A DNA stretch of 18,347 bases from assembly GCA_043782425.1 (NCBI GenBank), contig JAYWAM010000064.1:1-18347 (forward strand), written 5' to 3'. The notes below the pieces were generated by a model. The model made no database searches. It had not been told where the DNA came from and worked only from the letters and a program-made list of their open reading frames with translations. This document shows positions 8,245-15,654 of the stretch, one piece after another. The position numbers were made by a program, and so were the translations under genes. This DNA comes from JAYWAM01 sp043782425. GTDB taxonomy: Bacteria; Pseudomonadota; Gammaproteobacteria; Burkholderiales; Usitatibacteraceae. How positions within the stretch are numbered: position 1 is the stretch's first letter; each line of letters starts with the position of its first letter.

Positions 8245-9585
8245 ATGTTTATTTCCAACATTACCCTAGGTGTCGCGACACTGCTAGCTACTTGGCTCTC
8301 GGCTTCCCATGCCGGAGAGCATGGCTACCTGGCCATCGAACAGAGGGCTGAGGACTTCGCCATCTTCTGCCGTTTCGTCGAGAAGGAGTACGCATACTTC
8401 GACCTGAAGAAGACCGACTGGGAGCGGGTATGCAAATACTACGCGCCTCAAGTGACTAACGCGACCGATAGGGCCGCGTACATTGAGCTTCTCGAACAGG
8501 CGCTTGGTGAACTCTACGATTCGCACGCTCACTTAGGCACAAATACACGAAGGTCTTATCGCCTCGTGCCGACACAGACGGATCTATTCGCCACTTGGAA
8601 AGCTGGCAGAGCGATCATCGCTGAGATTCGCAAAGGCTCGGGTGCAGAAAGCGCAGGTTTGCTACCAGGTATGGAGGTAGTAGCAATTAACGGTGAAACT
8701 ACCGAGACAGTGATAAGGTCCATCGAGCCGAAGTTCCTCGCGCGCAAGGACCCGGTCGCGCGCGACTGGGCGCTTCAGGTCGCACTTGCCGGACACCGCG
8801 ACTGCGAAGTCGTGCGACTGTTAACCAAGGTGGGTGACGACCTACGCGAGTTCGAATTCGTACCAAGCCATCCCGAGCCAACCTCGTTGCTCTCGTCTCG
8901 CGTCACCGGTAAGGTGGGCTACCTACGCGTCAACAACTCGCTCGGCCAGCAACAACTGGTGCAGACATTTGACAAAGCTCTCTCGGAAATGCGCGACGTC
9001 CGAGCCTTGGTGATCGACTTGCGCGACACTCCAAGCGGTGGGAACTCCGCCGTTGCACGAGGCATCATGGGCCGTCTCGTCGAAAACATGCTTCCGTACC
9101 AGCGCCACGAACTTGTGGCCGAGTTTCGAAGCACCGGTATCCGCCGCGTATGGGATGAGTATGTGGCTCCGCGAGATTCGCCGTTCCTGAAACCGGTTAT
9201 TGTGCTGGTCGGTCGATGGACGGGCAGCATGGGCGAAGGTCTGGCCATCGGCCTAAACGCCACGCGTGGCGCTCCAGTGCTGGGACAGCCCATGGCTCGC
9301 CTGCTAGGAGCAGTCGGAGAGGTAGTATTGCCGCACTCTAAGATTGTTGTGCGCGTACCTACAGAAAAGCTGTTTCACATCAATGGCACGCCTCGCGAGG
9401 CTTTCGTTCCTTGCGCCATAGCGCCTTCTAGCTTGGACTCGCCTACCCTGGATCAGGAGCTTATATCTGCAACTGCCTTGGCTTTGGAATTAAGCGAGTC
9501 GAAATCTACCACCTCACTTCAACCGACATGCTACAGCCTACAGCCTTCACGCGCGGCTGAGGAAAAACGCAGATCCAATCGTTAG
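8245..9585 (+). CDS. Exported S41-family serine peptidase with PDZ-like domain
   Basis: This 446-residue protein starts with a short signal peptide (hydrophobic residues 3-19, then SASHA before GEHGY), so it should act in the periplasm or outside the cell. Residues 25-100 form the helical N-terminal part seen in S41 peptidases, ending in the LYDSHAHLG motif with His94. A PDZ-like domain follows at about 112-160 (GSGAESAGLLPGMEVVAING). The core contains GKVGYLRV, VIDLRDTPSGGNS and the nucleophile motif GRWTGSMGEGLA with Ser328 and Glu331. The lysine of the classic CtpA/Prc Ser-Lys dyad is not visible where expected (GQPMARLLGAVGE), so it resembles the Ser/His branch of S41. It starts six bases after the rhodanese stop, with GGAG inside the end of that gene, suggesting translational coupling. 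The last 40 residues are low in conservation. Substrate unknown; cleavage of the neighbouring RHS protein is only a possibility. Confidence 0.88.
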   Translation: MFISNITLGVATLLATWLSASHAGEHGYLAIEQRAEDFAIFCRFVEKEYAYFDLKKTDWERVCKYYAPQVTNATDRAAYIELLEQALGELYDSHAHLGTNTRRSYRLVPTQTDLFATWKAGRAIIAEIRKGSGAESAGLLPGMEVVAINGETTETVIRSIEPKFLARKDPVARDWALQVALAGHRDCEVVRLLTKVGDDLREFEFVPSHPEPTSLLSSRVTGKVGYLRVNNSLGQQQLVQTFDKALSEMRDVRALVIDLRDTPSGGNSAVARGIMGRLVENMLPYQRHELVAEFRSTGIRRVWDEYVAPRDSPFLKPVIVLVGRWTGSMGEGLAIGLNATRGAPVLGQPMARLLGAVGEVVLPHSKIVVRVPTEKLFHINGTPREAFVPCAIAPSSLDSPTLDQELISATALALELSESKSTTSLQPTCYSLQPSRAAEEKRRSNR

Positions 9586-10023
9586 AAATTTTCCAATATT
9601 CAAAGCCCCAATATGATCGAACCGCGCATCAAATCCACCAACTCGCCGTATTCTGCGGAAATGCAAGCGGGCTTCGACTCTCCGAAGGTCTCGCTATAGC
9701 GTGGTTTTCCTGCTAAATGTTAGGTGGCATGCCACATGATTCCCAACTTCCCTTACGAATACGCATTCCCGCTAGTTCGTGTCGGCGGCGTTTTTCAAGA
9801 GAAGCTCTACAGAAGTTCGGCTCCACACTCATAAAATGTTTTTAAAGTCACGCAGGTTGGGTAGCGGCTTTATCACGTAACCCCGCACATCTGCGAGATA
9901 TTGTGCGTTTTCATGCAGCTTGAATCGCACCCCTAGCAACCCTAATGCTTACTGGGTGTGGCGGGAAGCTATGTAATAATGAAGCTCTAGGTGGCGCACA
10001 CACACCGCCGATAAAGATCCATC
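9586..10023. other. Non-coding region before the sigma-factor gene
   Basis: There is no convincing gene in these 438 bases. Visible items are a 12-base perfect palindrome GTGGCATGCCAC (9724-9735), a diverged copy of the dispersed repeat seen again at 16132-16213, and an open minus-strand stretch of 39 codons (9829-9948) with protein-like composition but no good start. An AT-rich TAATAAT at 9974-9980 could be a -10 element for the sigma gene, but I see no matching -35 box. The TGTC-N19-CGTT motif found before three other genes is absent here. Confidence 0.6.
9764..9803. repeat. Diverged copy of a CATTCCCGCT-type dispersed repeat
   Basis: The segment begins with CATTCCCGCT-AGTT-CGT and ends with GTTTTTCAAGAGAA. 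Both blocks, in the same order and orientation, occur in the repeat at 16132-16213 (CATTCCCGCTCAGTTACGT and GTTTTTCAAGAGAA). The bases between them are shorter and changed, and the right-hand half of the element is missing or unrecognisable. It is best read as a decayed copy of the same element. Confidence 0.5.
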
Positions 10024-10584
10024 ATGGAACCGATCACAACGCTAATCGCCGCTGCTGACTTGGGGGATGAAGACGCCCTGGAGCGCTTATTTGCCGTGCT
10101 CTACCCGGACCTGAAGCGTTTGGCGCACGCCAAATTACGGCGCAGCGCTGACATGACGCTGTTGAACACCACCGCCCTCGTTAACGAATCTTACTTGCGC
10201 CTGTTCCAGGCTCAGGCAATTACGGTAAAAGATCGCGCACATTTCATGGGATATGCGGCCCGGGTGATGCGCTCGATTGTGGTGGATACCATCCGCAGCA
10301 AAGAGGCATGGCGGCATGGCGGTGATGACACCCATATCACCCTTAACAACGAACTTGCCGATACGCTGGGCAGCAGTGAAGAAGAAGTATTGCATGTTCA
10401 TGAAGCGCTGGCCGAGCTGGCGCAAATCGACGAGCGCCTGGTGCGCGTGGTGGAAATGCGCTATTTTGCCGGCATGACAATAGATGAGGTCGCCGAATCC
10501 ATGGGCGTGACCCATCGTACCATCGCACGGGACTGGGAAAAGGCACGCTTGTTTTTGTTTGAGGCGCTTAAAAATAGCGGGTAG
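10024..10584 (+). CDS. ECF-type RNA polymerase sigma factor (TIGR02999-like subfamily)
   Basis: This 186-residue protein has the two-domain layout of extracytoplasmic-function sigma factors. Region 2 covers about residues 10-95, including TTALVNESYLRLFQ and HFMGYAARVMRSIVVD. A short acidic linker follows, then region 4 (about 125-180) with a helix-turn-helix TIDEVAESMGVTHRTIARDW starting near residue 152, for -35 recognition. Length and the phrase LNTTALVNESYLRL match the subfamily usually encoded beside Ser/Thr kinases. The kinase gene follows after 98 bases, and no anti-sigma factor is encoded nearby. In comparable ECF/kinase pairs the kinase activates the sigma factor by phosphorylation, so kinase control is the likely mode here; this is inferred. 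The ribosome binding site is weak (AAAGA about nine bases upstream). Likely targets are the TGTC-N19-CGTT sites in this window, possibly including the kinase's own promoter. Confidence 0.95.
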   Translation: MEPITTLIAAADLGDEDALERLFAVLYPDLKRLAHAKLRRSADMTLLNTTALVNESYLRLFQAQAITVKDRAHFMGYAARVMRSIVVDTIRSKEAWRHGGDDTHITLNNELADTLGSSEEEVLHVHEALAELAQIDERLVRVVEMRYFAGMTIDEVAESMGVTHRTIARDWEKARLFLFEALKNSG

Positions 10585-10608
10585 CCTCCAAAAAAATGTC
10601 GCCCCGGA

Positions 10609-10635
10609 TGTCTTAGTTTGCGCCGTTAATACGTT
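10609..10635 (+). promoter_or_regulatory. Candidate ECF sigma-factor promoter upstream of the kinase gene
   Basis: TGTC at 10609-10612 and CGTT at 10632-10635 are separated by 19 bases. It matches the copy at 13509-13535 at 17 of 27 ungapped positions, including the spacer blocks TTTGC and TA just before CGTT. It lies in the 98-base gap between sigma and kinase genes, about 47 bases before the kinase start. If real, the kinase has its own promoter under ECF control, in addition to any read-through from the sigma gene. Confidence 0.5.
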
Positions 10636-10682
10636 TACCTTTTTAAGGCCGCGCATTTTCACCTAATATTCCGGAGACACGC

Positions 10683-13412
10683 ATGACCATCAGCAACGCG
10701 GAGTGGAAAACCCTCTTCAAGGAACTCGATGTCGCCCTTGAGTTGCCCGATGACCAACGCCAAAGCTGGCTAGCGAGATCAACCGGAATTCCTGATCGGC
10801 TTAAAGCCACGTTGCAGCAAATGCTGTTGCATCAAGGCGCACCCGAGACCAACGATTTCCTGCACGCGCTGCCGCAGATCACGCTGACTGGAGTCGCGCT
10901 CGCGCCGGATGATGCTCCCCCTGACCTGATCGCCGATCTGGTGATCGGGCCGTATAAGCTGATCCGTGAACTCGGTTATGGCGGTATGGGCGCGGTGTGG
11001 CTAGCCGAGCGCACCGATGGGCAGCTCAAGCGCAATGTGGCGCTCAAGCTGCCCTATGCAGGCGGCGCTTACCGCAAGCACTTGGCGGAACGCTTCGCGC
11101 GCGAGCGCGACATCCTGGCGCAACTGACGCACCCGCATATCGCAAGACTCTACGATGCCGGGGTTGCAGCCGATGGTCAGGCTTTTTTGGCGCTCGAATA
11201 CGTCGAAGGCAAGCCGATCACCGCGCATTGCACCGAGAACAAGCTTTCGATCCCCGCGCGCCTTGCCCTGTTTCAACAAGTGCTCGATGCGGTGCAATAT
11301 GCCCACGCCAACCTGGTGCTGCATCGCGATTTGAAGCCGAACAATATGCTGGTCACCGCTGCGGGCGAAGTGAAGTTACTCGACTTTGGTATCGCCAAGC
11401 TTATGACCGAAGGCGAAGCGCATGAATCCGCGCTCACCCATGCGGCGGGCCGTATCTTGACGCCCGACTATGCCAGCCCGGAACAAATCGCGGGCGCCAC
11501 AGTCAGCACCGCAAGCGACGTGTACTCCCTCGGTGTTCTGCTATATGAGCTGCTGACCGGCAAGCGTCCCTATCAACTCAAGAAAAGTAGTCTTGGCGCG
11601 CTGGAACAGGCTATTCTCGCCACCGAAACTGGGCGTCCCAGCGCGAGGATCGTTACTGAGGCGCAAGCCGAAGAGCGTGCCACCACCTTGTCGCGCTTGA
11701 AAAAAACGCTCGCGGGCGACCTCGATACCATTGTCCTTAAAGCTTTGAAGAAATCACCGGCGGAGCGCTACGCGACGGTCGATGCCTTTGCCCAGGACAT
11801 ACAACGCTATGCAACCAACGAACCGATTCTCACGCGCGCAGATAGCAGACTCTACCGGCTGCGCAAGTTCGTGGCGCGCAATATGCTGGCGGTGGGGGCG
11901 ACGGCGGCGGTGGTGTTGGCGTTGACGGTAGGACTAATTGGCACCTTGACGCAAGCACATCGAGCGACGCAGCAGCGCGACCTGGCGCTGGCGGCGCTGG
12001 AGCGTTCCGAGATTGTCACAGACTTCTTTGCACTCCTCATCAATGATGTCCCCCCCGATAAGCGCCTGACCATCGGCGAACTGATGGTGCGCGCCGAATC
12101 AATGGCCAACAAGGAGTTTGCTGATACACCAGAACATCAAGCAGCAATATTGGGTGTCTTGGGCCAATATTATTCACATGTATCCAATCCTACTAAGGCC
12201 CTACCGTTGCTTGAAAAGGCAAGTGGGCTTTTGTCTACCAGCGCCGATGCCACTTTACGAACCAACTTGACCTGCCTACGCGGTTATGCGATGTTCTATT
12301 CAGGTCAGGATGAGCGGGCAGTGCGCGACATTCAGCAAGCACTTACCAATCCCGATGTCGGCGGCATTGAAGCGGCCGATTGCCTTACTACGCTTTCCCA
12401 CATTGCCCAGGAAATGGGAAAGGCAGAGGACGCCTATCAGTTTGCAAAACGCGCCCTAGAGCGTTTGCGTCAGTCCTCCCGGCGCCACCCACATGCACTG
12501 GCAACCATCACGGGAAGACTGGCGGGCGCGCAAGCCTTCCGTGGTCACAATGCCGAAGCGGACCAACTTTATGCGTCGGCACTGGCCCAGCTAACCGCCT
12601 TGGGGCGCGAGCGCACACTGTGGGGCATTACTGAACGTCACAACTGGGCGATTATGAGCCTCGGCGCTGGAGACATAAAGACCGCGTTTGCGCAATTCGA
12701 CATGTGCTTACAACTCAGCACGCAAAGAGAAGCCGGGAAACAACCTGCAACTTATTTATTGGTAAGTCACGCTTTAGCGCTAGAATCTTCAGGCCGCTAT
12801 GCCGAGGCGATTGTCGGCTACCAGCGTGCAATAGAAGCAGGCGAGGACTCCACCCCCATTTGGATGGTCTATGCAACAGCAGGCCTGGTTTCTGCCTATC
12901 GCGCCCTAGGCGAGATTGACCAAGCAAATTTTGCCTTGGCGCAAATGCGGCAACTGGTAGAAGGAAAATTTCCACTAGAAAGCCGGGCTGCATTTTCCCT
13001 AGTCTCGGCAACCGGAAAAATGGCAGCTTCTTTGGGGCAACTGGATCAAGCCTACAAAGCGTTCAGTCAAATCATTGATGGCCCCGGAAAAACTAAAGTT
13101 TCCCCTACGACTCGCACACTCACTTTGTTAAACCGAGCCGAAGTCGCCTTGCAACAAAGCCGCCTGGCCGAAGCCATGGCGGATGCGCGTGAGGCTGAGC
13201 AACTTGGCCTAAAACTACAGGGTGGCAAGCCGTACTCAAGTTTCACCGGTCGCGCCCTTCTGCTCCAGGGAAAAATCCTGCAACAGCAAGGCGACAAGCT
13301 TGGCGCGCGCAAGGCGTTCCAACTGGCTAGCGAGCATTTATTGAATGCGGTAGGCCCCGATCTCCCCGAGACAAAACAAGCCGCCCTGCTGCTCGCAGCC
13401 CTTCCCCAGTAA
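10683..13412 (+). CDS. Membrane Ser/Thr protein kinase with C-terminal TPR domain
   Basis: This 909-residue protein starts at ATG 10683, with GGAG six bases upstream. An N-terminal stretch of about 90 residues precedes an apparently complete Hanks-type kinase domain. It has the glycine loop GYGGMGAVW (from Gly98), the VALK lysine (Lys122), HRDLKPNN (Asp216 catalytic), DFG (Asp234) and the YASPEQ substrate-positioning motif, so it should be active. A single membrane helix follows near residues 401-424 (MLAVGATAAVVLALTVGLIG). The remaining 485 residues are TPR-like helical repeats, probably outside the cytoplasmic membrane, where they could sense a ligand or hold partners. Its gene follows the ECF sigma factor gene, the typical arrangement for kinase-dependent ECF control. 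The last 181 residues match the truncated gene at 1-540. A hairpin follows the stop codon. The phosphorylation target is inferred to be the sigma factor. Confidence 0.95.
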   Translation: MTISNAEWKTLFKELDVALELPDDQRQSWLARSTGIPDRLKATLQQMLLHQGAPETNDFLHALPQITLTGVALAPDDAPPDLIADLVIGPYKLIRELGYGGMGAVWLAERTDGQLKRNVALKLPYAGGAYRKHLAERFARERDILAQLTHPHIARLYDAGVAADGQAFLALEYVEGKPITAHCTENKLSIPARLALFQQVLDAVQYAHANLVLHRDLKPNNMLVTAAGEVKLLDFGIAKLMTEGEAHESALTHAAGRILTPDYASPEQIAGATVSTASDVYSLGVLLYELLTGKRPYQLKKSSLGALEQAILATETGRPSARIVTEAQAEERATTLSRLKKTLAGDLDTIVLKALKKSPAERYATVDAFAQDIQRYATNEPILTRADSRLYRLRKFVARNMLAVGATAAVVLALTVGLIGTLTQAHRATQQRDLALAALERSEIVTDFFALLINDVPPDKRLTIGELMVRAESMANKEFADTPEHQAAILGVLGQYYSHVSNPTKALPLLEKASGLLSTSADATLRTNLTCLRGYAMFYSGQDERAVRDIQQALTNPDVGGIEAADCLTTLSHIAQEMGKAEDAYQFAKRALERLRQSSRRHPHALATITGRLAGAQAFRGHNAEADQLYASALAQLTALGRERTLWGITERHNWAIMSLGAGDIKTAFAQFDMCLQLSTQREAGKQPATYLLVSHALALESSGRYAEAIVGYQRAIEAGEDSTPIWMVYATAGLVSAYRALGEIDQANFALAQMRQLVEGKFPLESRAAFSLVSATGKMAASLGQLDQAYKAFSQIIDGPGKTKVSPTTRTLTLLNRAEVALQQSRLAEAMADAREAEQLGLKLQGGKPYSSFTGRALLLQGKILQQQGDKLGARKAFQLASEHLLNAVGPDLPETKQAALLLAALPQ
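12867..13412 (+). repeat. Paralogous 3' segment shared with bases 1-540
   Basis: This 546-base segment of the kinase gene corresponds codon by codon to bases 1-540, apart from a two-codon insertion near the PGK motif. Similarity is moderate at first and becomes much higher in the last 200 or so bases, where long runs such as GGCGACAAGCTTGGCGCGCG are identical. Both copies point the same way and lie about 12.9 kb apart. Confidence 0.85.
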
Positions 13413-13415
13413 AAC

Positions 13416-13431
13416 GGGGTGAATACACCCC
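13416..13431 (+). terminator. Possible weak terminator hairpin after the kinase gene
   Basis: A perfect six-base-pair stem GGGGTG/CACCCC with an AATA loop begins three bases after the kinase stop codon. It is followed by TTGTGT, a poor U tract. It could slow or partly stop transcription before the cytochrome gene, or protect the mRNA 3' end. Confidence 0.4.
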
Positions 13432-13508
13432 TTGTGTAGTCTCCAAGCCGCAGCCCCCACCTGTGAGACTGCTATTCCTTGCGCAAACCACAAAAATTTG
13501 TCCGTTGT

Positions 13509-13535
13509 TGTCCGGTTTTGCCGCGCGTTTACGTT
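13509..13535 (+). promoter_or_regulatory. Candidate ECF sigma-factor promoter upstream of the di-heme cytochrome gene
   Basis: TGTC at 13509-13512 and CGTT at 13532-13535 are 19 bases apart, as in the two other copies. It matches the copy at 699-725 at 18 of 27 positions and the copy at 10609-10635 at 17 of 27. Transcription from here would give a leader of about 125 bases before ATG 13665. A second TGTC ten bases upstream (13499) is not followed by CGTT at the right distance. Confidence 0.5.
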
Positions 13536-13664
13536 CTAGCAATTGAGTACGTTCACCAAGACTTTCAAGGAAAACCATTCGACAATAGTTCACATGATTT
13601 TCTTGGTCACTCAGTAGTAGTTACTCATCTGCTTTCCTAACAACCATTAGAACGCGAGGAAAAA

Positions 13665-15257
13665 ATGGAACTGAAACAGAAAATCATGAAGCTTAGACCC
13701 GTCATCGCCATACTGGGTACGTGTTTGCTTGCCGGGCAAGTTGCCGCCCAGCAGATTGACCGAACCCTGGCGCCCAACCCTGCCAATGCAGGCATCGCCA
13801 AGTCGTTCGCGCAGCAAATAGGCGCCGGGCGCGGCGATGCGCAGACTCCGGAATCATCGCTGCATATCATCAATCGTGATCCGTTCCGCTCAATTCGGCG
13901 CGGGCGGCAAATCTTCCAGCGCAAGTACACCTTCGAGCAAGCCCTGGGGCCGATTGTCGGTGATGGCCGTGGCGATGTTGCGCACGATGTTCGCATCGGC
14001 GCCGGGCTGGCGGATGGTTGCGCCACCTGTCATGGCCGTCCACGCGGCGCTGCTGGTTCCGGTGGCGACGTCGCAACGCGCCCCGATAGCCGCGACGCGC
14101 CGCATCTGTTTGGTCTGGGGCTGAAAGAAATGCTGGCCGATGAAATCACCCAAGACCTGCGTGCAATCCGGGATCAAGCTATCGCCGATGCCCGCCAACG
14201 TAATCAAGCGGTAACGCGCAACCTGCTTGCCAAGAACATCGCCTACGGCTCCATTACCGCGCTGGCCGACGGCACGGTGAATAGCGCGAACGTCAAAGGA
14301 GTCAATGCAGACCTGCGTGTGCGACCGTTTGGCGCGCACGGCGGCACCATCTCGATTCGCGAGTTTGTTGCGGGCGCTTTCCAAAATGAAATGGGGCTAC
14401 AGGTGGTCGATCCCGATACCATGCAAGCCAGCCGCGGCGCTCGTGTCGTCACACCCACCGGCATGGTGCTGGATGGCGCTTTCGACAGAATTGAAGCGCC
14501 GCCCACCGATTCTGCAACCGCTGATCCAGACGGCGATGGTTTCGTAAATGAAATCCCGACCAGTATTTTGGATCATACCGAAATGTATCTGCTCAACTAC
14601 TTCAAACCTGCGACCTACAAGCAGGACGAAACCACCGCTCGTGGCAAGCGCAAATTCGAAAGCATCGGTTGCGCGGGTTGCCATGTTCCCGACCTTTCGA
14701 TCCAGCGGGATCGCCGTGTTGCGGATGTTGAGACCACTTTCGACTCGGTACGCGGGATTTTCAATCGACTATTCTCAACGGCGACGACGCTCAACAACGT
14801 GGTAGCGGATAGCACGCAGTTTCCGCCACTCAAGTCGGCGAAGCTGCAACCTTTTGTGGTCAAGAACATTTTTGCTGACTTCAAGCGCCACGACCTTGGA
14901 CCCAATTTCCATGAGCGCAACTATGACGGCACTCTACAAAAGGAGTTTATGACCACACCGTTGTGGGGTGTGGGCAGCACCGGTCCGTACGGCCACGACG
15001 GCAGAAGCCTCAATCTGACCGAAGTCATCCTGCGTCACGGCGGCGAGGCGCAACGCGCGCGCGATATGTTTGCTCGTTTGGAACGCGAAGAGCAAGACTC
15101 AATTCTGGCGATGCTCAACTCGCTGTTGATATTTCCTCCTGACGACACGGCGTCCAATCTGGATCCAGGCAACTCCGCCACACCGGGGTTCCCGCAGTTA
15201 GGGCATGGCAGCATCGCACTCAAAGCCCTATTTAACAATCCGGCCGATCCGGAGTAA
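13665..15257 (+). CDS. Exported di-heme c-type cytochrome, DHOR (putative peroxidase) family
   Basis: This 530-residue protein starts with a signal peptide (basic MELKQKIMKLR, hydrophobic core, then GQVAA before QQIDR), so it is periplasmic or secreted. It has two heme-attachment motifs, CATCH at residues 119-123 and CAGCH at 336-340. A DPDGDG calcium-type loop sits near 286-292. A C-terminal PLWGVGSTGPYGHDGRS block begins at 432, followed by a HGGEAQRARDMF motif, typical of the di-heme oxidoreductase family related to bacterial cytochrome c peroxidases. Length agrees with that family. GAGGA four bases before the ATG supports the start. The electron partner and true substrate are not evident; peroxide is possible but unproved. 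It stands alone behind a candidate ECF promoter and is followed by a strong hairpin, which ties it to the kinase/sigma module by position. Confidence 0.88.
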   Translation: MELKQKIMKLRPVIAILGTCLLAGQVAAQQIDRTLAPNPANAGIAKSFAQQIGAGRGDAQTPESSLHIINRDPFRSIRRGRQIFQRKYTFEQALGPIVGDGRGDVAHDVRIGAGLADGCATCHGRPRGAAGSGGDVATRPDSRDAPHLFGLGLKEMLADEITQDLRAIRDQAIADARQRNQAVTRNLLAKNIAYGSITALADGTVNSANVKGVNADLRVRPFGAHGGTISIREFVAGAFQNEMGLQVVDPDTMQASRGARVVTPTGMVLDGAFDRIEAPPTDSATADPDGDGFVNEIPTSILDHTEMYLLNYFKPATYKQDETTARGKRKFESIGCAGCHVPDLSIQRDRRVADVETTFDSVRGIFNRLFSTATTLNNVVADSTQFPPLKSAKLQPFVVKNIFADFKRHDLGPNFHERNYDGTLQKEFMTTPLWGVGSTGPYGHDGRSLNLTEVILRHGGEAQRARDMFARLEREEQDSILAMLNSLLIFPPDDTASNLDPGNSATPGFPQLGHGSIALKALFNNPADPE

Positions 15258-15267
15258 CAGATACCGT

Positions 15268-15295
15268 GCTGGCCGTGGCAAGCTCCACGGCCAGC
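15268..15295. terminator. Strong hairpin between convergent cytochrome and rnfH genes
   Basis: An 11-base-pair perfect stem (GCTGGCCGTGG with CCACGGCCAGC) and a six-base loop begin ten bases after the cytochrome stop. There is no U tract on either strand, so it is not a textbook intrinsic terminator. It may be a transcription pause or 3'-end stabiliser serving both convergent transcripts. Confidence 0.45.
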
Positions 15296-15345
15296 GGCTG
15301 ATGCGACTGGTTCTTTGGTATGAACACCACATGATATTTCCAGTC

Positions 15346-15654
15346 CTATTTGCTGCCAGTAGTTTTTTTTCCGTTTGACGAGCGGTTGCGGCGCGCCTCC
15401 TTGGGGTCGGCCTTGAGCGCGCGTAAAATTTCCACGCGGTCTCCGGCGCGTAACTTGAAATCGCGGCGACGCACTTTACCCCAAACGCCTGCCTGTACCG
15501 CAGTCAAGTCAATCTCCGGACATTGGCTGCAAATCCCGGATAGTGCGATGACATCGGTGATCGATGCGCCCTCGGGCGCTTCAAGGTCGATGACCACTTG
15601 CCGCTCCAAAGTGGCATAGGCCACCTGAAACGCGATCACGCCGGGCTTTGCCAC
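15346..15654 (-). CDS. rnfH: RnfH family (UPF0125) ubiquitin-fold protein
   Basis: This 102-residue protein has the RnfH beta-grasp pattern. Marks are VAYATLERQVVIDLEAPEG near the start, the CPEIDLTAVQAGVWGK centre, and GDRVEILRALKADPKEARRNR, the family's most conserved end. The lysine-rich tail is not conserved. The role of RnfH is unsettled despite its name; it is usually found beside ratA and smpB, as here. The start shown is a GTG that overlaps the end of ratA by 19 bases. A GTG at 15639, overlapping the ratA stop as GTGA, would give 97 residues and is an equally possible coupled start. Neither has a clear ribosome binding site. Confidence 0.93.
   Translation of the reverse strand: MAKPGVIAFQVAYATLERQVVIDLEAPEGASITDVIALSGICSQCPEIDLTAVQAGVWGKVRRRDFKLRAGDRVEILRALKADPKEARRNRSSNGKKTTGSK

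Noticed and set aside
9829..9948. Minus-strand open stretch of 39 codons with protein-like sequence (ends VIKPLPNLRDFKNIL)
   Set aside because: It has no ATG, no ribosome binding site and a stop just upstream; it may be a gene remnant, but the sequence alone cannot show it.
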